From Euonymus europaeus (lineage: Eukaryota > Streptophyta > Magnoliopsida > Celastrales > Celastraceae): a stretch of DNA of 64,000 nt. How positions within the stretch are numbered: the stretch's first letter is position 1; each line of letters begins with the position of its first letter. This document shows positions 11,801-25,595 of this stretch, one piece after another. The translations under genes and the position numbers were made by a program. The stretch spans positions 13,829,001 to 13,893,000 of the forward strand of contig OY756966.1 in the NCBI GenBank assembly GCA_963580455.1, given 5' to 3'. Below the pieces are notes generated by a model that worked only from the letters and a program-made list of their open reading frames with translations, searched no databases and was not told the origin of the DNA.

Positions 11801-12765
11801 AATAAAAATTCTATCCCGAGCAATTTTGATAGTCCGAAGTTGCTCAACTCTCTCAATGGAGGAGCTTTTAACGGTTTTTTCTATTTGTCATAGAAAGTTG
11901 GTGTTTTGGCACCAAAATAATGTAGGAAGCTTATACTCGTATAAGTTGACATAGAAGAACAATAAAAAGTCTATCCCGAGCAACTTTGATAGTCCGAAGT
12001 TGCTCAACTCTCTCTATGAGGGAGCTCTTATCGGTTTTGTCCATTTGTCATAAAAAGTTGGTGTTTTGGCGTCGAAAAAATCTATGAAGCATATACTCGT
12101 AAAATTTGACGTAGAAGAACAATAAAAAGTCTATCCCGAGCAACTTTGATGGTCCGAAGTTGCTCAACTCTCTCTATGGAGGAGCTTTTAACGGTTTTGT
12201 CCATTTATCATAGAAAGTTGGTGTTTTGACATCGAAATAATGTAGGAAGCTTATACTCGTAAAATTTGACATAGAAGAACAATAGAAAGTCTATCCCGAG
12301 CAACTTTCACAGTCCGATGCTGCTCAACTCTCACTATGGAGGAGCTTTTAACGGTTTTGTCCATTTGTCAAAGAAAGTTGGTGTTTTCTCATCGAAATAA
12401 TGTAGGAAGCTTATACTCATAAAATTTGACATATAAGAACAATAGAATTTGTACACCGAGCAACTATGATGGTCCGAAGTTGCTCAACTCTCTCTTTGGA
12501 GGAGCTTTTAACGGTTTTGTCTATTTGTCAAAGAAATTTGGTGTTTTGGCATCGAAATAATGTAGGAAGCTTATACTCGTAAAATTTGACATAGAAGAAC
12601 AATAAAAAGTCTATTCCGAGCAATTTTGATAGTCCGAAGTTGCTCAACTCTCTCAATGGAGGAGCTTTTAACGGTTTTGTCTATTTGTCATAGAAAGTTG
12701 GTGTTTTGGCATCGAAATAATGTAGAAAGCTTATACTCGTAAAAGTTGACATAGAAGAACAATAA
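8861..12765 (+). repeat. Satellite block with duplication II copy 2 and mixed monomers
   Basis: The first part (8861-10318) is the second copy of duplication II, and 9890-10720 is the second copy of the 16-monomer-offset duplication described for 7330-8160. The remainder (10720-12765) mixes type A monomers, copies with CCGATGCTGCTC and GTTTTCTCATCG, and copies with TTGTACACCGAGC. The phase stays exact until AATAAAAGTC near 12765, where one base is lost. Nothing other than satellite is seen. Confidence 0.75.
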
Positions 12766-12779
12766 AAGTCTATCCCGAG

Positions 12780-13930
12780 CAACTTTGATAGTCCGAAGTT
12801 GCTCAACTCTCTCTATGGAGGAGCTTTTAACGGTTTTGTCCATTTGTCATAGAAAGTTGGTTTTTTGGCATCGAAATAATGTAGGAAGCTTATACTTCTA
12901 AAATTTGACATAGAAGAACAATAAAAAGTCTAGCCCGAGCAACTTTGATAGTTCAAAGTTGCTCAACTCTCTCTACCGAGGAGCTTTTAACGGTTTTGTC
13001 CATTTGTCATGGAAAGTTGGTGTTTTGGCATCGAAATAATGTAGGAAGCTTATACTCGTAAAAGTTGACATAGAAGAACAATAAAAACACTATCCCGAGC
13101 AACTTTGATAGTCCGAAGTTGTCCAACTCTCTCTATGGAGGAGCTTTTATCGGTTTTGTCTATTTGTCGTAGAAAGTTGTTGTTTTGGCATCGAAATAAT
13201 GTAGGAAGCTTATACTCGTAAAATTTGACGTAGAAGAACAATAAAAAGTCTATTCCGAGCAACTTTGATGGTCCGAAGTTGTTCAACTCTCTCTATGGAG
13301 GAGCTTTTAACGGTTTTGTCCATTTATCATAGAAAGTTGGTGTTTTGGCATCGAAATAATGTAGGAAGCTTATACTCGTAAAATTCGACATATAAGAACA
13401 ATAGAAAGTCTATCCCGAGCAATTTTGATAGTCTGAAGTTGCTCAACTCTCTCTATGGAGGAGCTTTTAACGGTTTTGTCCATTTGTCACGGAAAGTTTG
13501 TGTTTTGGCATTGAAATATTGTAGGAAGCTTATACTCATAAAAAATTGACATAGAAGAACAATAAAAAGTCTATCCCAAGCAACTTTCACAGTCCGATGC
13601 TGCTCAACTCTCTCTATGGAGGAGCTTTTAACGGTTTTGTCCATTTGTCAAAGAAAGTTGGTGTTTTCTCATCGAAATAATGTAGGAAGCTTATACTCTT
13701 AAAATTTGACATTTAAGAACAATAGAAAGTCTATCCCGAGAAACTTTGATAATCCGAAGTTGCTCAACTCTCTCTATGGAGGAGCTTTTAACGGTTTTGT
13801 CCATTTGTCATGGAAAGTTGGTGTTTTGGCATCGAAACAATGTAGGAAGCTTATACTTGTAAAATTTGACATAGAAGAACAATAAAAAGTCTATCCCAAG
13901 CAACTTTCACAGTCCGAAGTTGCTCAACTC
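12780..13930 (+). repeat. Segmental duplication III, copy 1
   Basis: About seven monomers matching 14860-16010 at an offset of 2080 bp (13 monomers). Diagnostic words are GTTGGTTTTTTGGC, CTAGCCCGAGC plus CTCTACCGAG, AAAAACACTATCCCGAGC, GTTGTCCAACTC, GTCGTAGAAAGTTGTTG, and CACGGAAAGTTTGTG. An extra A in CATAAAAAATTGAC near 13545 shifts the phase by one base. The end of this segment also takes part in a 4-monomer repeat (13.42-13.92, 14.06-14.56 and 15.50-16.00 kb) marked by CACGGAAAGTTTG and TTTGATAATCCGAAG. Confidence 0.75.
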
Positions 13931-14859
13931 TCTCTATGGAGGAGCTTTTAACGGTTTTGTCCATTTATCATAGAAAGTTGGTGTTTTGGCATCGAAATAA
14001 TGTAGGAAGCTTATACTCGTAAAATTTGACATAGAAGAACAATAGAAAGTCTATCCCGAGCAATTTTGATAGTCCGAAGTTGCTCAACTCTCTCTATGGA
14101 GGAGCTTTTAACGGTTTTGTCCATTTGTCACGGAAAGTTTGTGTTTTGGCATCGAAATATTGTAGGAAGCTTATACTCATAAAAATTGACATAGAAGAAC
14201 AATAAAAAGTCTATCCCAAGCAACTTTCACAGTCCGATGCTGCTCAACTCTCTCTATGGAGGAGCTTTTAACGGTTTTGTCCATTTGTCAAAGAAAGTTG
14301 GTGTTTTCTCATCGAAATAATGTAGGAAGCTTATACTCATAAAATTTGACATATAAGAACAATAGAAAGTCTATCCCGAGAAACTTTGATAATCCGAAGT
14401 TGCTCAACTCTCTCTATGGAGGTGCTTTTAACGGTTTTGTCCATTTGTCATGGAAAGTTGGTGTTTTGGCATCGAAACAATGTAGGAAGCTTATACTCGT
14501 AAAATTTGACATAGAAGAACAATAAAAAGTCTATCCCAAGCAACTTTCACAGTCCGAAGTTGCTCAACTCTCTCTATGGAGGAGCTTTTAACGGTTTTGT
14601 CCATTTGTCATAGAAAGTTGGTGTTTTGGCATCGAAATAATGTAGGAAGCTTATACTCGTAAAATTTGACATAGAAGAACAATAAAAAGTCTATTCCGAG
14701 CAATTTTGATAGTCCGTAGTTGCTCAACTCTCTCAATGGAGGAGCTTTTAACGGTTTTGTCTATTTGTATAGAAAGTTGGTGTTTTGGCATCGAAATAAT
14801 GTAGGAAGCTTATACTCGTAAAAGTTGACATAGAAGAACAATAAAAAGTTTATCCCGAG

Positions 14860-16010
14860 CAACTTTGATAGTCCGAAGTTGCTCAACTCTCTCTATGGAG
14901 GAGCTTTTAACGGTTTTGTCCATTTGTCATAGAAAGTTGGTTTTTTGGCATCGAAATAATGTAGGAAGCTTATACTTCTAAAATTTGACATAGAAGAACA
15001 ATAAAAAGTCTAGCCCGAGCAACTTTGATAGTTCAAAGTTGCTCAACTCTCTCTACCGAGAAGCTTTTAACGGTTTTGTCCATTTGTCATGGAAAGTTGG
15101 TGTTTTGGCATCGAAATAATGTAGGAAGCTTATACTCGTAAAAGTTGACATAGAAGAACAATAAAAACACTATCCCGAGCAACTTTGATAGTCCGAAGTT
15201 GTCCAACTCTCTCTATGGAGGAGCCTTTATCGGTTTTGTCTATTTGTCGTAGAAAGTTGTTGTTTTGGCATCGAAATAATGTAGGAAGCTTATACTCGTA
15301 AAATTTGACGTAGAAGATCAATAAAAAGTCTATCCCGAGCAACTTTGATGGTCCGAAGTTGTTCAACTCTCTCTATGGAGGAGCTTTTAACGGTTTTGTC
15401 CATTTATCATAGAAAGTTGGTGTTTTGGCATCGAAATAATGTAGGAAGCTTATACTCGTAAAATTTGACAAAGAAGAACAATAGAAAGTCTATCCCGAGG
15501 AATTTTGATAGTCCGAAGTTGCTCAACTCTCTCTATGGAGGAGCTTTTAACGATTTTGTCCATTTGTCACGGAAAGTTTGTGTTTTGGCATCGAAATATT
15601 GTAGGAAGCTTATACTCATAAAAATTGACATAGAAGAACAATAAAAAGTCTATCCCAAGCAACTTTCAAAGTTCGATGCTGCTCAACTCTCTCTATGGAG
15701 GAGCTTTTAACGGTTTTGTCCATTTGTCAAAGAAAGTTGGTGTTTTCTCATCGAAATAATGTAGGAAGCTTATACTCATAAAATTCGACATATAAGAACA
15801 ATAGAAAGTCTATCCCGAGAAACTTTGATAATCCGAAGTTGCTCAACTCTCTCTATGGAGGAGCTTTTAACGGTTTTGTCCATTTGTCATGGAAAGTTGG
15901 TGTTTTGGCATCGAAACAATGTAGGAAGCTTATACTCGTAAAATTTGACATAGAAGAAAAATAAAAAGTCTATCCGAAGCAACTTTCACAGTCCGAAGTT
16001 GCTCAACTCT
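14860..16010 (+). repeat. Segmental duplication III, copy 2
   Basis: Second copy of 12780-13930, sharing AAAAACACTATCCCGAGC, GTTGTCCAACTC and CACGGAAAGTTTG in the same order. Small differences include GAAGATCAATAAAAAG near 15313 and CCGAGGAATTTTG near 15500. The copy lies in the exact-register part of the array, which starts just upstream at a one-base loss near 14769. Confidence 0.75.
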
Positions 16011-19000
16011 CTCTATGGAGGAGCTTTTAACGGTTTTGTCCATTTGTCAGAGAAAGTTGGTGTTTTGGCATCGAAATAATGTAGGAAGCTTATACTCGTA
16101 AACTTTGACATAGAAGAAAAATAAAAAGTCTATCCCGAGCAATTTTGATAGTCCGAAGTTGCTAAACTCTCTCAATGGAGGAGCTTCTAACAGTTTTGTC
16201 CATTTGTCGTAGAAAGTTGGTGTTTTGGCATCGAAATAATGTAGGAACCTCATACTCGTAAAAGTTGACATAGAAGAACAATAAAAAGTCTTTCCCAAGC
16301 AACTTTGATAGTTCAAAGTTGCTCAACTCTCTCTATGGAGGAGATCTTAACGGTTTTGTCCATTTGTCATAAAAAGTTGGTGTTTTGGCGTCGAAATAAT
16401 CTATGAAGCTTATACTCGTAAAATTTCACATATGAGAACAATAAAAATTATACACCGAGCAACTTTGATGGTCCGATTTTGCTCAACTCTCTCTATGGAG
16501 GAGCTTTTAACGGTTTTGTCCATTTGTCATGGAAAGTTGGTGTTTTGGCATCGAAACAATGTAGGAAGCTTATACTCGTAAAATTTGACATAGAAGAACA
16601 ATAAAAAGTCTATCCCGAGCAATTTTGATAGTCCGAAGTTGCCCAACTCTCTCAATGGAGGAGCTTTTAACGGTTTTGTCTATTTGTCATAGAAAGTTGG
16701 TGTTTTGGCATCGAAATAATGTAAGCAGTTTATACTCATAAAAGTTGACATAGAAGAACTATAGAAAGTCTATCCCGAGCAATTTTGATAGTCCGAAGTA
16801 GCTCAACTCTCTCTATGGAGGAGCTTTTAACGGTTTTGTCCATTTATCATGGAAAGTTGGTGTTTTGGCATCGCAATATTGTAAGAAGCTTATACACGTA
16901 AAAATTGACATAGAAGAACAATAAAAAGTCTATCCCAAGCAACTTTCACAGTCCGAAGTTGCTCAACTCTCTCTATGGAGGAGCTTTTAACAGTTTTGTC
17001 CATTTGTCAAAGAATGTTGGTGTTTTGTCATCGAAATAATCTAGGAAGCTTATACTCATAAAATTTGACATATAAGAATAATAGAAAGTCTATCCCGAGA
17101 AACTTTGATAGTCCGAAGTTGCTCAACTCTCTCTATAGAGGAGCTTTTAACGTTTTTGTCCATTTGTAATAGAAAGTCAGTGTTTTGGCATCGAAACATT
17201 GTAGGAAGCCTATACTCGTAAAATTTGACATAGAAGAACAATAAAAAGTCTATCCCGAGCAACTTTGACAGTCCTAAGTTGCTTAACTCTCTCTATGGGG
17301 GAGCTTTTAACGATTTTGTCCATTTGTCAAAGAAATTTGGTGTTTTGGCATCGAAATAATGTAGGAAGCTTATACTCGTAAAATTTGACATAGAAGAATA
17401 ATAAAAAGTCTGTCCCGAGCCATTTTGATAGTCCGAAATTGCTCAACTCTCTCAATGGACGAGCTTTTAACGATTTTGTCTATTTATCATAGAAAGTTGG
17501 TGTTTTGGCATCGAAATAATGTAGGAAGCTTATACTCGTAAAAGTTGACATAGAAGAACAATAAAAAGTCTATCCCGAGCAACTTTGATAGTCCGAAGTT
17601 GCTCATCTCTCTCTTTGGAGGAGCTCTTAACGGTTTTGTCCATTTCACATAAAAAGTTGGTGTTTTGCCGTCGAAATAATCTAAAAAGCTTATACTCGTA
17701 AAATTTCACATATGAGAACAATAAAAATTATACACCGAGCAACTTTGATGGTCCGAAGTTGCTCAACTCTCTGTGTAGAGGAGCTTTTAACGGTTTTGTC
17801 CATTTGTCATAGAAAGTTGGTGTTTTGGCATCGAAATAATGTAGGAAGCTTAAACTCGTAAAATTTGACATAGAAGAACAATAAAAAGTCTAGCCCGAGC
17901 AAATTTGATAGTTCAAAGTTGCTCAACTCTCTCTATTGAGGAGCTTTTAACGGTTTTGTCCATTTGTCATGGAAAGTTGGTGTTTTGGCATCGAAATAAT
18001 GTAGGAAACTTATACTCGTAAAAGTTGACATAGAAGAACAATAAAAACTCTATCCCGAGCAACTTTGATAGTCCGAAGTTGTTCAACTCTCTCTATGGAG
18101 GAGCTTTTATCGGTTTTGTCTATTTGTCATAGAAAGTTGTTGTTTTGGCATCGAAATAATGTAGGAAGCTTATACTCGTAAAATTTGACGTAGAAGAACA
18201 ATAAAAAGTCTATCCCGAGCAACTTTGATGGTCCGAAGTTGTTCAACTCTCTCTATGGAGGAGCTTTTAACGGTTTTGTCCATTTGTCAAAGAAAGTTGG
18301 TGTTTTGTCATCGAAATAATCTAGGAAGCTTATACTCATAAAATTTGACATATAAGAATAATAGAAAGTCTATCCCGAGAAACTTTGATAGTCCGAAGTT
18401 GCTCAACTCTCTCTATAGAGGAGCTTTTAACGTTTTTGTCCATTTGTAATAGAAAGTTGGTGTTTTGGCATCGAAACATTGCAGGAAGCTTATACTCGTA
18501 AAATTTGACATGGAAGAACAATAAAAAGTCTATCCCGAGCAACTTTCACAGTCCTAAGTTGCTCAACTCTCTCTATGGAGGAGCTTTTAACGGTTTTGTC
18601 CATTTGTCAAAGAAAGTTGGTGTTTTCTCATCGAAATAATGTAGGAAGCTTATACACATAAAATTTGACATATAAGAACAATAGAAAGTCTATCCCGAGA
18701 AACTTTGATAGTCCGAAGTTGCTCAACTCTCTCTATGGAAGAGCTTTTAACGGTTTTGTCCATTTGTCATGGAAAGTTGGTGTTTTGGCATCGAGACAAT
18801 GTAGCAAGCTTATACTCGTAAAATTTGACATAGAAGAACAATAAAAAGTCTATCCCGAGCAACTTTCACAGTCCGAAGTGGTTCAACTCTCTCTATGGAG
18901 GAGCTTTTAACGGTTTTGTCCATTTGTCAGAGAAAGTTGGTGTTTTGGCATCGAAATAAAGTAGGAAGCTTATACTCGTAAAATTTGACATAGAAGAACA

Positions 19001-21115
19001 ATAAAAAGTCTATCCCGAGAAATTTTGATAGTCCGAAGTTGCTAAACTCTCTCAATGGAGGAGCTTCTAACGGTTTTGTCCATTTGTCGTAGAAAGTTAG
19101 TGTTTTGGCATCGAAATAAAGTAGGAAGCTTATACTCGTAAAAGTTGACATAGAAGAACATTAAAAAGTCTTTCCCGAGCAACTTTGATAGTCCGAAGTT
19201 TCTCAACTCTCTCTATGGAGGAGCTTTTAACGGTTTTGTCCATTTGTCATAGAAAGTTGGTGTTTTGGCATCGAAATAATGTAGGAAGCTTATACTCGTA
19301 AAATTTGACATAGAAGAACAATAAAAAGTCTATCCCGAGCAATTTTGATAGTCCGAAGTTGCTAAACTCTCTCAGTGAAGGAGCTTCTATCGGTTTTGTC
19401 CATTTGTCATAGAAAGTTTTTGTTTTGGCATCGAAATATTGTAGGAAGCTTATACTCGTAAAAGTTGACATAGAAGAACAATAAAAAGTCTTTCCCGAGC
19501 AATTTTGATAGTCCGAAGTTGCTCAACTCTATCTATGGAGGAGCTTTTAACGGTTTTGTCCATTTGTCAAAGAAGGTTGGTGTTTTGTCATCGAAATAAT
19601 CTAGGAAGCTTATACTCATAAAATTTGACATATAAGAAGAATAGAAAGTCTATCCCGAGAAACTTTGATAGTCCGAAGTTGCTCAACTCTCTCTATGTAG
19701 GAGCTTTTAACGGTTTTGTCCATTTGTCATAGAAAGTTGGTGTTATGGCATCGAAATAATGTAGGAAGCTTATACTCGTAAAAGTTGACATAGAAGAACA
19801 ATAGAAAGTTTATCCCGAGCAAATTTGATAGTCCGAAGTTGCTCAACTCTCTCTATGGAGGAGCTTTTAACGGTTTTGTCCATTTGTCAGAGAAAGTTGG
19901 TGTTTTGGCATCGAAATAATGTAGGAAGCTTATACTTGTAAAATTTGACATAGAAGAACAATAAAAAGTCTATCCCGAGCAATTTTGATAGTCCGAAGTT
20001 GCTCAACTCTCTCAATGGATGAGCTTTTAACGGTTTTGTCTATTTGTCATAGAAAGTTGGTGTTTTGGCATCGAGATAATGTAGGAAGCTTATACTCATA
20101 AAAGTTGACATAGAAGAACAATAAAAAGTCTATCCCGAGCAACTTTGATAGTCCGAAATTGCTCAACTCTCTCTATGGAGGAGCTTTTATCGGTTTTGTC
20201 TATTTGTCATAGAAAGTTGGTGTTATGGCATCGAAATAATGTAGGAAGCTTATACTCGTAAAATTTGACATAGAAGAACAATAAAAAGTCTATCCCGAGC
20301 AACTTTCACAGTCCTAAGTTGCTCAACTCTCTCTATGGAGGAGCTTTTAACGGTTTTGTCCATTTGTCAAAGAAAGTTGGTGTTTTCTCATCGAAAGAAT
20401 GTAGGAAGCTTATACTCATAAAATTTGACATATAAGAACAATAGAAAGTCTATCCCGAGAAACTTTGACAATTCGAAGTTGCTCAACTCTCTCTATGGAG
20501 GAGCTTTTAACGGTTTTGTCCATTTGTCATGGAAAGTTGGTGTTTTGGCATCGAGACAATATAGCAAGCTTATACTCGTAAAATTTGACATAGAAGAACA
20601 ATAAAAAGTCTATCCCGAGCAACTTTCACAGTCCGAAGTTGTTCAACTCTCTCTATGGAGGAGCTTTTAACGGTTTTGTCTATTTGTCAGAGAAAGTTGG
20701 TGTTTTGGCATCGAAATAATGTAGGAAGCTTATAGTCGTAAAATTTGACATAGAAGAACAATAAAAAGTCTATCCCGAGAAATTTTGATAGTCCGAAGTT
20801 GCTAAACTCTCTCAATGGAGGAGCTTCTAACGGTTTTGTCCATTTGTCGTAGAAAGTTGGTGCTATGGCATCGAAATAATGTAGGAAGCTTATACTCATA
20901 AAAGTTGACATAGAAGAACAATAGAAAGTATATCCCGAGCAACTTTGATAGTCCGAAGTTGCTCAACTCTCTCTATGGAGAAGCTTTTAACGGTTTTGTC
21001 CATTTGTCATGGAAAGTTGTTGTTTTGGCATCGAAATATTGTAGGAAGCTTATACTCGTAAAAATTGACATAGAAGAACAATAAAAAGTCTATCCCAAGC
21101 AACTTTCACAGTCCG
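16010..21115 (+). repeat. Satellite block with 8- and 11-monomer-offset duplications
   Basis: All satellite. Type B monomers start at 16316 and 17596. The stretch 16976-17280 matches 18256-18560 (offset 1280 bp, 8 monomers), with ATCTAGGAAGC then CTCTATAGAGGAGC plus AACGTTTTTGTCC. The stretch 18541-19160 matches 20301-20920 (offset 1760 bp, 11 monomers), with GTCCTAAGTTGCTC, ATCGAGACAAT followed by TAGCAAGC, and TTGCTAAACTCTCTCAATGG. The TGTTATGGCATCG variant first appears near 19741 and is then limited to about 19.7-37.1 kb. Confidence 0.75.
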
Positions 21116-23675
21116 AAGTTGCTCAACTCTCTCTATGGAGGAGCGTTTAACGGTTTTGTCCATTTGTCAAAGAAAGTTGGTGTTTTGTCATCGAAATAAT
21201 CTAGGAAGCTTATGCTCATAAAATTTGACATATAAGAACAATAAAAAGTCTATCCCGAGAAACTTTGATAGTCCGAAGTTGCTCAACTCTCTCTATAGAG
21301 GAGCTTTTAACGGTTTTGTCCATTTGTAATAGAAAGTTAGTGTTTTGGAATCGAAACATTGTAGGAAGCTTATACTCGTAAAATTTGACATAGAAGAACA
21401 ATAAAAAGTCTATCCCGAGCAACTTTCACAGTCCGAAGTTGCTCAACTCTCTCTATGGAGGAGGTTTTAACGGTTTTGTCCATTTGTCAAAGAAAATTGG
21501 TGTTTTGGCATCGAAATAATGTAGGAAGCTTATACTCGTAAAATTTGACATAGAAGAACAATAAAAACTCTATCCCGAGCAATTTTGATAGTCCGAAGTT
21601 GCTCAACTCTCTCAATGGAGGAGCTTTTAACGGTTTTGTCTATTTGTCATAAAAAGTTGGTGTTCTGGCATCGAGATAATGTAGGAAGCTTATACTCATA
21701 AAAGTTGACATAGAAAAACAATAAAAAGTCTATCCCGAGCAACTTTGATAGTCCGAAGTTGCTCAACTCTCTCTATGGAGGAGCTCTTAACAGTTTTGTC
21801 TATTTGTCGTAAAAAGTTGGTGTTTTGGCGTCGAAATAATCTATGTAGCTTATACTCGTAAAATTTCACATATGAGAACAATAAAAATTATACACCGAGC
21901 AACTTTGATGGTCCGAAGTTGCTCAACTCTCTCTATGGAGGAGCTTTTAACGGTTTTGTCCATTTGTCATAGAAAGTTGGTGTTTTGGCATCGAAATAAT
22001 GTAAGAAGCTTATACTCGTAAAATTTGACATAGAAGAACAATAAAAAGTCTATCCCGAGCAACTTTTATCGTCCGAAGTTGTTCAACTCTCTCTATGGAG
22101 GTGCTTTTAACGGTTTTGTCCATTTGTCATAGAAAGTTGGTGTTTTGGCAACGAAATAGTGTAGGAAGCTTATACTCGTAAAATTTGACATAGAAGAACC
22201 ATAAAAAGTCTATCTCGAGCAACTTTCATAGTCCGAAGTTGCTCAACTCTCTCTATGGAGGAGCTTTTAACGGTTTTGTCCATTTGTCAAAGAAAATTGG
22301 TGTTTTGGCATCGAAATAATGTAGGAAGCTTATACTCGTAAAATTTGACATAGAAGAACAATAAAAAGTCTATCCCGAGCAATTTTGATAGTCCGAAGTT
22401 GCTCAACTCTCTCTATGGAGGAGCTTTTAACGGTTTTGTCTATTTGTCATAGAAAGTTGGTGTTTTGGCATCGAAATAATGTAGGAAGCTGATACTCGTA
22501 AAAGTTGACAAAGAAGAACAATAAAAAGTCTATCCCGAGCAACTTTGATAGTACGAAGTTGCTCAACTCTCTCAATGGAGGAGCTTTTATCGGTTTTGTC
22601 TATTTGTCATAGAAAGTTGGTGTTTTGCCATCGAAATAATGTAGGAAGCTTATACTCGTAAAAGTTGACATAGAAGAACAATAAAAAGTCTATCCCGAGC
22701 AACTTTGATAGTCCGAAGTTGCTCAACTCTCTCTATGGAGGAGATCTTAACGGTTTTGTCCATTTGTCATAAAAAGTTGGTGTTTTGGCATCGAAATAAT
22801 CTATGAAGCTTATACTCGTAAAATTTCACATATGAGAACAATAAAAATTATACACCGAGCAACTTTGATGGTCCGAAGTTGCTCAACTCTCTCTATGGAG
22901 GAGCTTTTAACGGTTTTGTCCATTTGTCATAGAAAGTTGGTGTTTTGGCATCGAAAGATTGTAGGAAGCTTATACTCGTAAAATTTGACATAGAAGAACA
23001 ATAAAAAGTCTATCCCGAGCAACTTTCACAGTCCGAAGTTGCTCAACTCTCTCTATCGAGAAGCTTTTAACGGTTTTGTCCATTTGTCAAAGAAAATTGG
23101 TGTTTTGGCATTGAAATAATGTAGGAAGCTTATACTCGTAAAATTTGACATAGAAGAACAATAAAAACTCTATCCCGAGCAATTTTGATAGTCCGAAGTT
23201 GCTCAACTCTCTCTATGGAGGAGCTTTTAACGGTTTTGTCCATTTGTCATGGAAAGTTGGTGTTTTGGCATCGAAATATTGTAAGAAGCTTATACTCGTA
23301 AAAATTGACATAGAAGAACAATAAAAAGTCTATCCCAAGCAACTTTCACAGTCCGATGCTGCTCAACTCTCTCTATGGAGGAGCTTTTAACGGTTTTGTC
23401 CATTTGTCAAAGAAAGTTAGTGTTTTCTCATCGAAATAATGTAGGAAGCTTATACTCATAAAATTTGACATATAAGAACAATAGAAATTGTACACCGAGC
23501 AACTTTGATGGTCCGAAGTTGCTCAACTCTCTCTATGGAGGGGCTTTTAACGGTTTTGTCCATTTGTCATAGAAAGTTGGTGTTTTGGCATCGAAATAAT
23601 GTAGGAAGCTTATACTCGTAAAACTTGACATAGAAGAATAATAAAAAGTCTATCCCATGCAACTTTCACAGTCCG
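21116..23675 (+). repeat. Left flank of the young core; long-range copy of 36.3-39.0 kb
   Basis: Two parts match sequence about 15.2-15.4 kb downstream. The stretch 21116-21700 matches 36317-36900 (offset 15201), with TTTTGGAATCGAAACATTG and GAGGAGGTTTTAACGG. The stretch 22396-23675 matches 37756-39035 (offset about 15360), with AAGCTGATACTCG, a BglII-type B monomer (22716 against 38076), GAAAGATTGTAGG, CTCTATCGAGAAGC and AAGTTAGTGTTTTCTCATCG. The middle (21.75-22.3 kb) has no counterpart at that offset. The offset difference of about one monomer implies gain or loss of single units. Confidence 0.65.
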
Positions 23676-25595
23676 AAGTTGCTCAACTCTCTCTATGGAG
23701 GAGCTTTTAACGGTTTTGTCCATTTGTCATAGAAAGTTGGTGTTTTGGCATCGAAATAATGTAGGAAGCTTATACTCGTAAAAATTGACATAGAAGAATA
23801 ATAAAAAGTCTATCCCATGCAACTTTCACAGTCCGAAGTTGCTCAACTCTCTCTATGGAGGAGCTTTTAACGGTTTTGTCCATTTGTCAAAGAAAGTTGG
23901 TGTTTTGGCATCGAAATAATGTAGGAAGCTTATACTCGTAAAAGTTGACATAGAAGAACAATAAAAAGTCTATCCCGAGCAACTTTGATAGTCCTAAGTT
24001 GCTCAACTCTCTTAATGGAGGAGCTTTTATCGGTTTTGTCTATTTGTAATAGAAAGTTGCTGTTTTGGCATCGAAATAATGTAGGAAGCTTATACTCGTA
24101 AAATTTGACATAGAAGAACAATAAAAAGTCTATCCCGAGCAACTTTGGTAGTCCGAAGTTGCTCAACTCTCTCTATGGAGGAGCTTTTATCGGTTTTGTG
24201 TATTTGTCATAGAAAGTTGGTGTTATGGCATCGAAATAATGTTCGAAGCTTATACTCGTAAAAGTTGACATAGAAGAACAATAAAAAGTCTATCCCGAGT
24301 AACTTTGATAGTCCGAAGTTGCTCAACTCTCTCTATAGAGGAGCTTTTATCGGTTTTGTCTATTTGTCATAGAAAGTTGGTGTTATGGCATCGAAATAAT
24401 GTAGGAATCCTATACTCGAATAATTTGACATAGAAGAACAATAAAAAGTCTATCCCGAGCAACTTTGATAGTCCGAAGTTGCTCAACTCTCCCTATGGAG
24501 GAGCTTTTAACGGTTTTGTCCATTTATCATAGAAAGTTGGTGTTTTGGCATCGAAATAATGTTGGAAGCTTATACTCGTAAAAGTTGACATAGAAGAACA
24601 ATAAAAAGTCTATCCCGAGCAACTATGATAGTCCAAAGTTGCTCAACTCTCTCTATAGAGGAGCTTTTATCGGTTTTGTCTATTTGTCATAGAAAGTTGG
24701 TGTTATGGCATCGAAATAATGTAGGAAGCTTATACTCGTAAAATTTGACATAGAAGAACAATAAAAAGTCTATCCCGAGCAACTTTGATAGTCCGAAGTT
24801 GCTCAACTCTCTCTATGGAGGAGCTTTTAACGTTTTTGTCCATTTATCATAGAAAGTTGGTGTTTTGGCATCGAAATAATGTAGGAAGCTTATACTCATA
24901 AAATTTGACATAGAAGAACAATAGAAAGTCTATCATGAGCAATTTTGATAGTCCGAAGTTGCTCAACTCTCTTTATGGAGGAGCTTTTAACGGTTTTGTC
25001 CATTTGTCATAGAAAGTTGGTGTTTTGTCATCGAAATAATCTAGGAAGCTTATACTCATAAAATTCGACATATAAGAACAATAAAAAGTCTATCCCAAGC
25101 AACTTTCACAGTCCAAAGTTGCTCAACTCTCTCTATGGAGGAGCTTTTATCGGTTTTGTCTATTTGTAATAGAAAGTTGGTGTTATGGCATCGAAATAAT
25201 GTAGGAATCCTATACTCGTAAAATTTGACATAGAAGAACAATAAAAAGTCTATCCCGAGCAACTTTGATAGTCCGAAGTTGCTCAACTCTCCCTATGGAG
25301 GAGCTTTTAACGGTTTTGTCCATTTATCATAGAAAGTTGGTGTTTTGGCATCGAAATAATGTAGGAAGCTTATACTCGTAAAAGTTGACATAGAAGAACA
25401 ATAAAAAGTCTATCCCGAGCAATTTTGATAGTCCGAAGTTGCTCAACTCTCTCAATGGAGGAGCTTTTAACGGTTTTGTCTATTTGTCATAGAAAGTTGG
25501 TGTTTTGGCATCGAGATAATGTAGGAAGCTTATACTCATAAAAGTTGACATAGAAGAACAATAAAAAGTCTATCCCGAGCAACTTTGATAGTCCG
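23676..25595 (+). repeat. Satellite approaching the young core
   Basis: Twelve monomers in exact register. The variants TTTATCGGTTTTGTCTATTT with TGTTATGGCATCG and ATAATGTTGGAAGC or GTTCGAAGC become frequent. The stretch from about 24.16 to 24.9 kb matches 31.84-32.6 kb at an offset of 7680 bp (48 monomers), with AGGAATCCTATACTCG and CTCTCCCTATGG. The monomer just before 25596 matches the one before the fourth unit copy at 33116. Confidence 0.7.
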
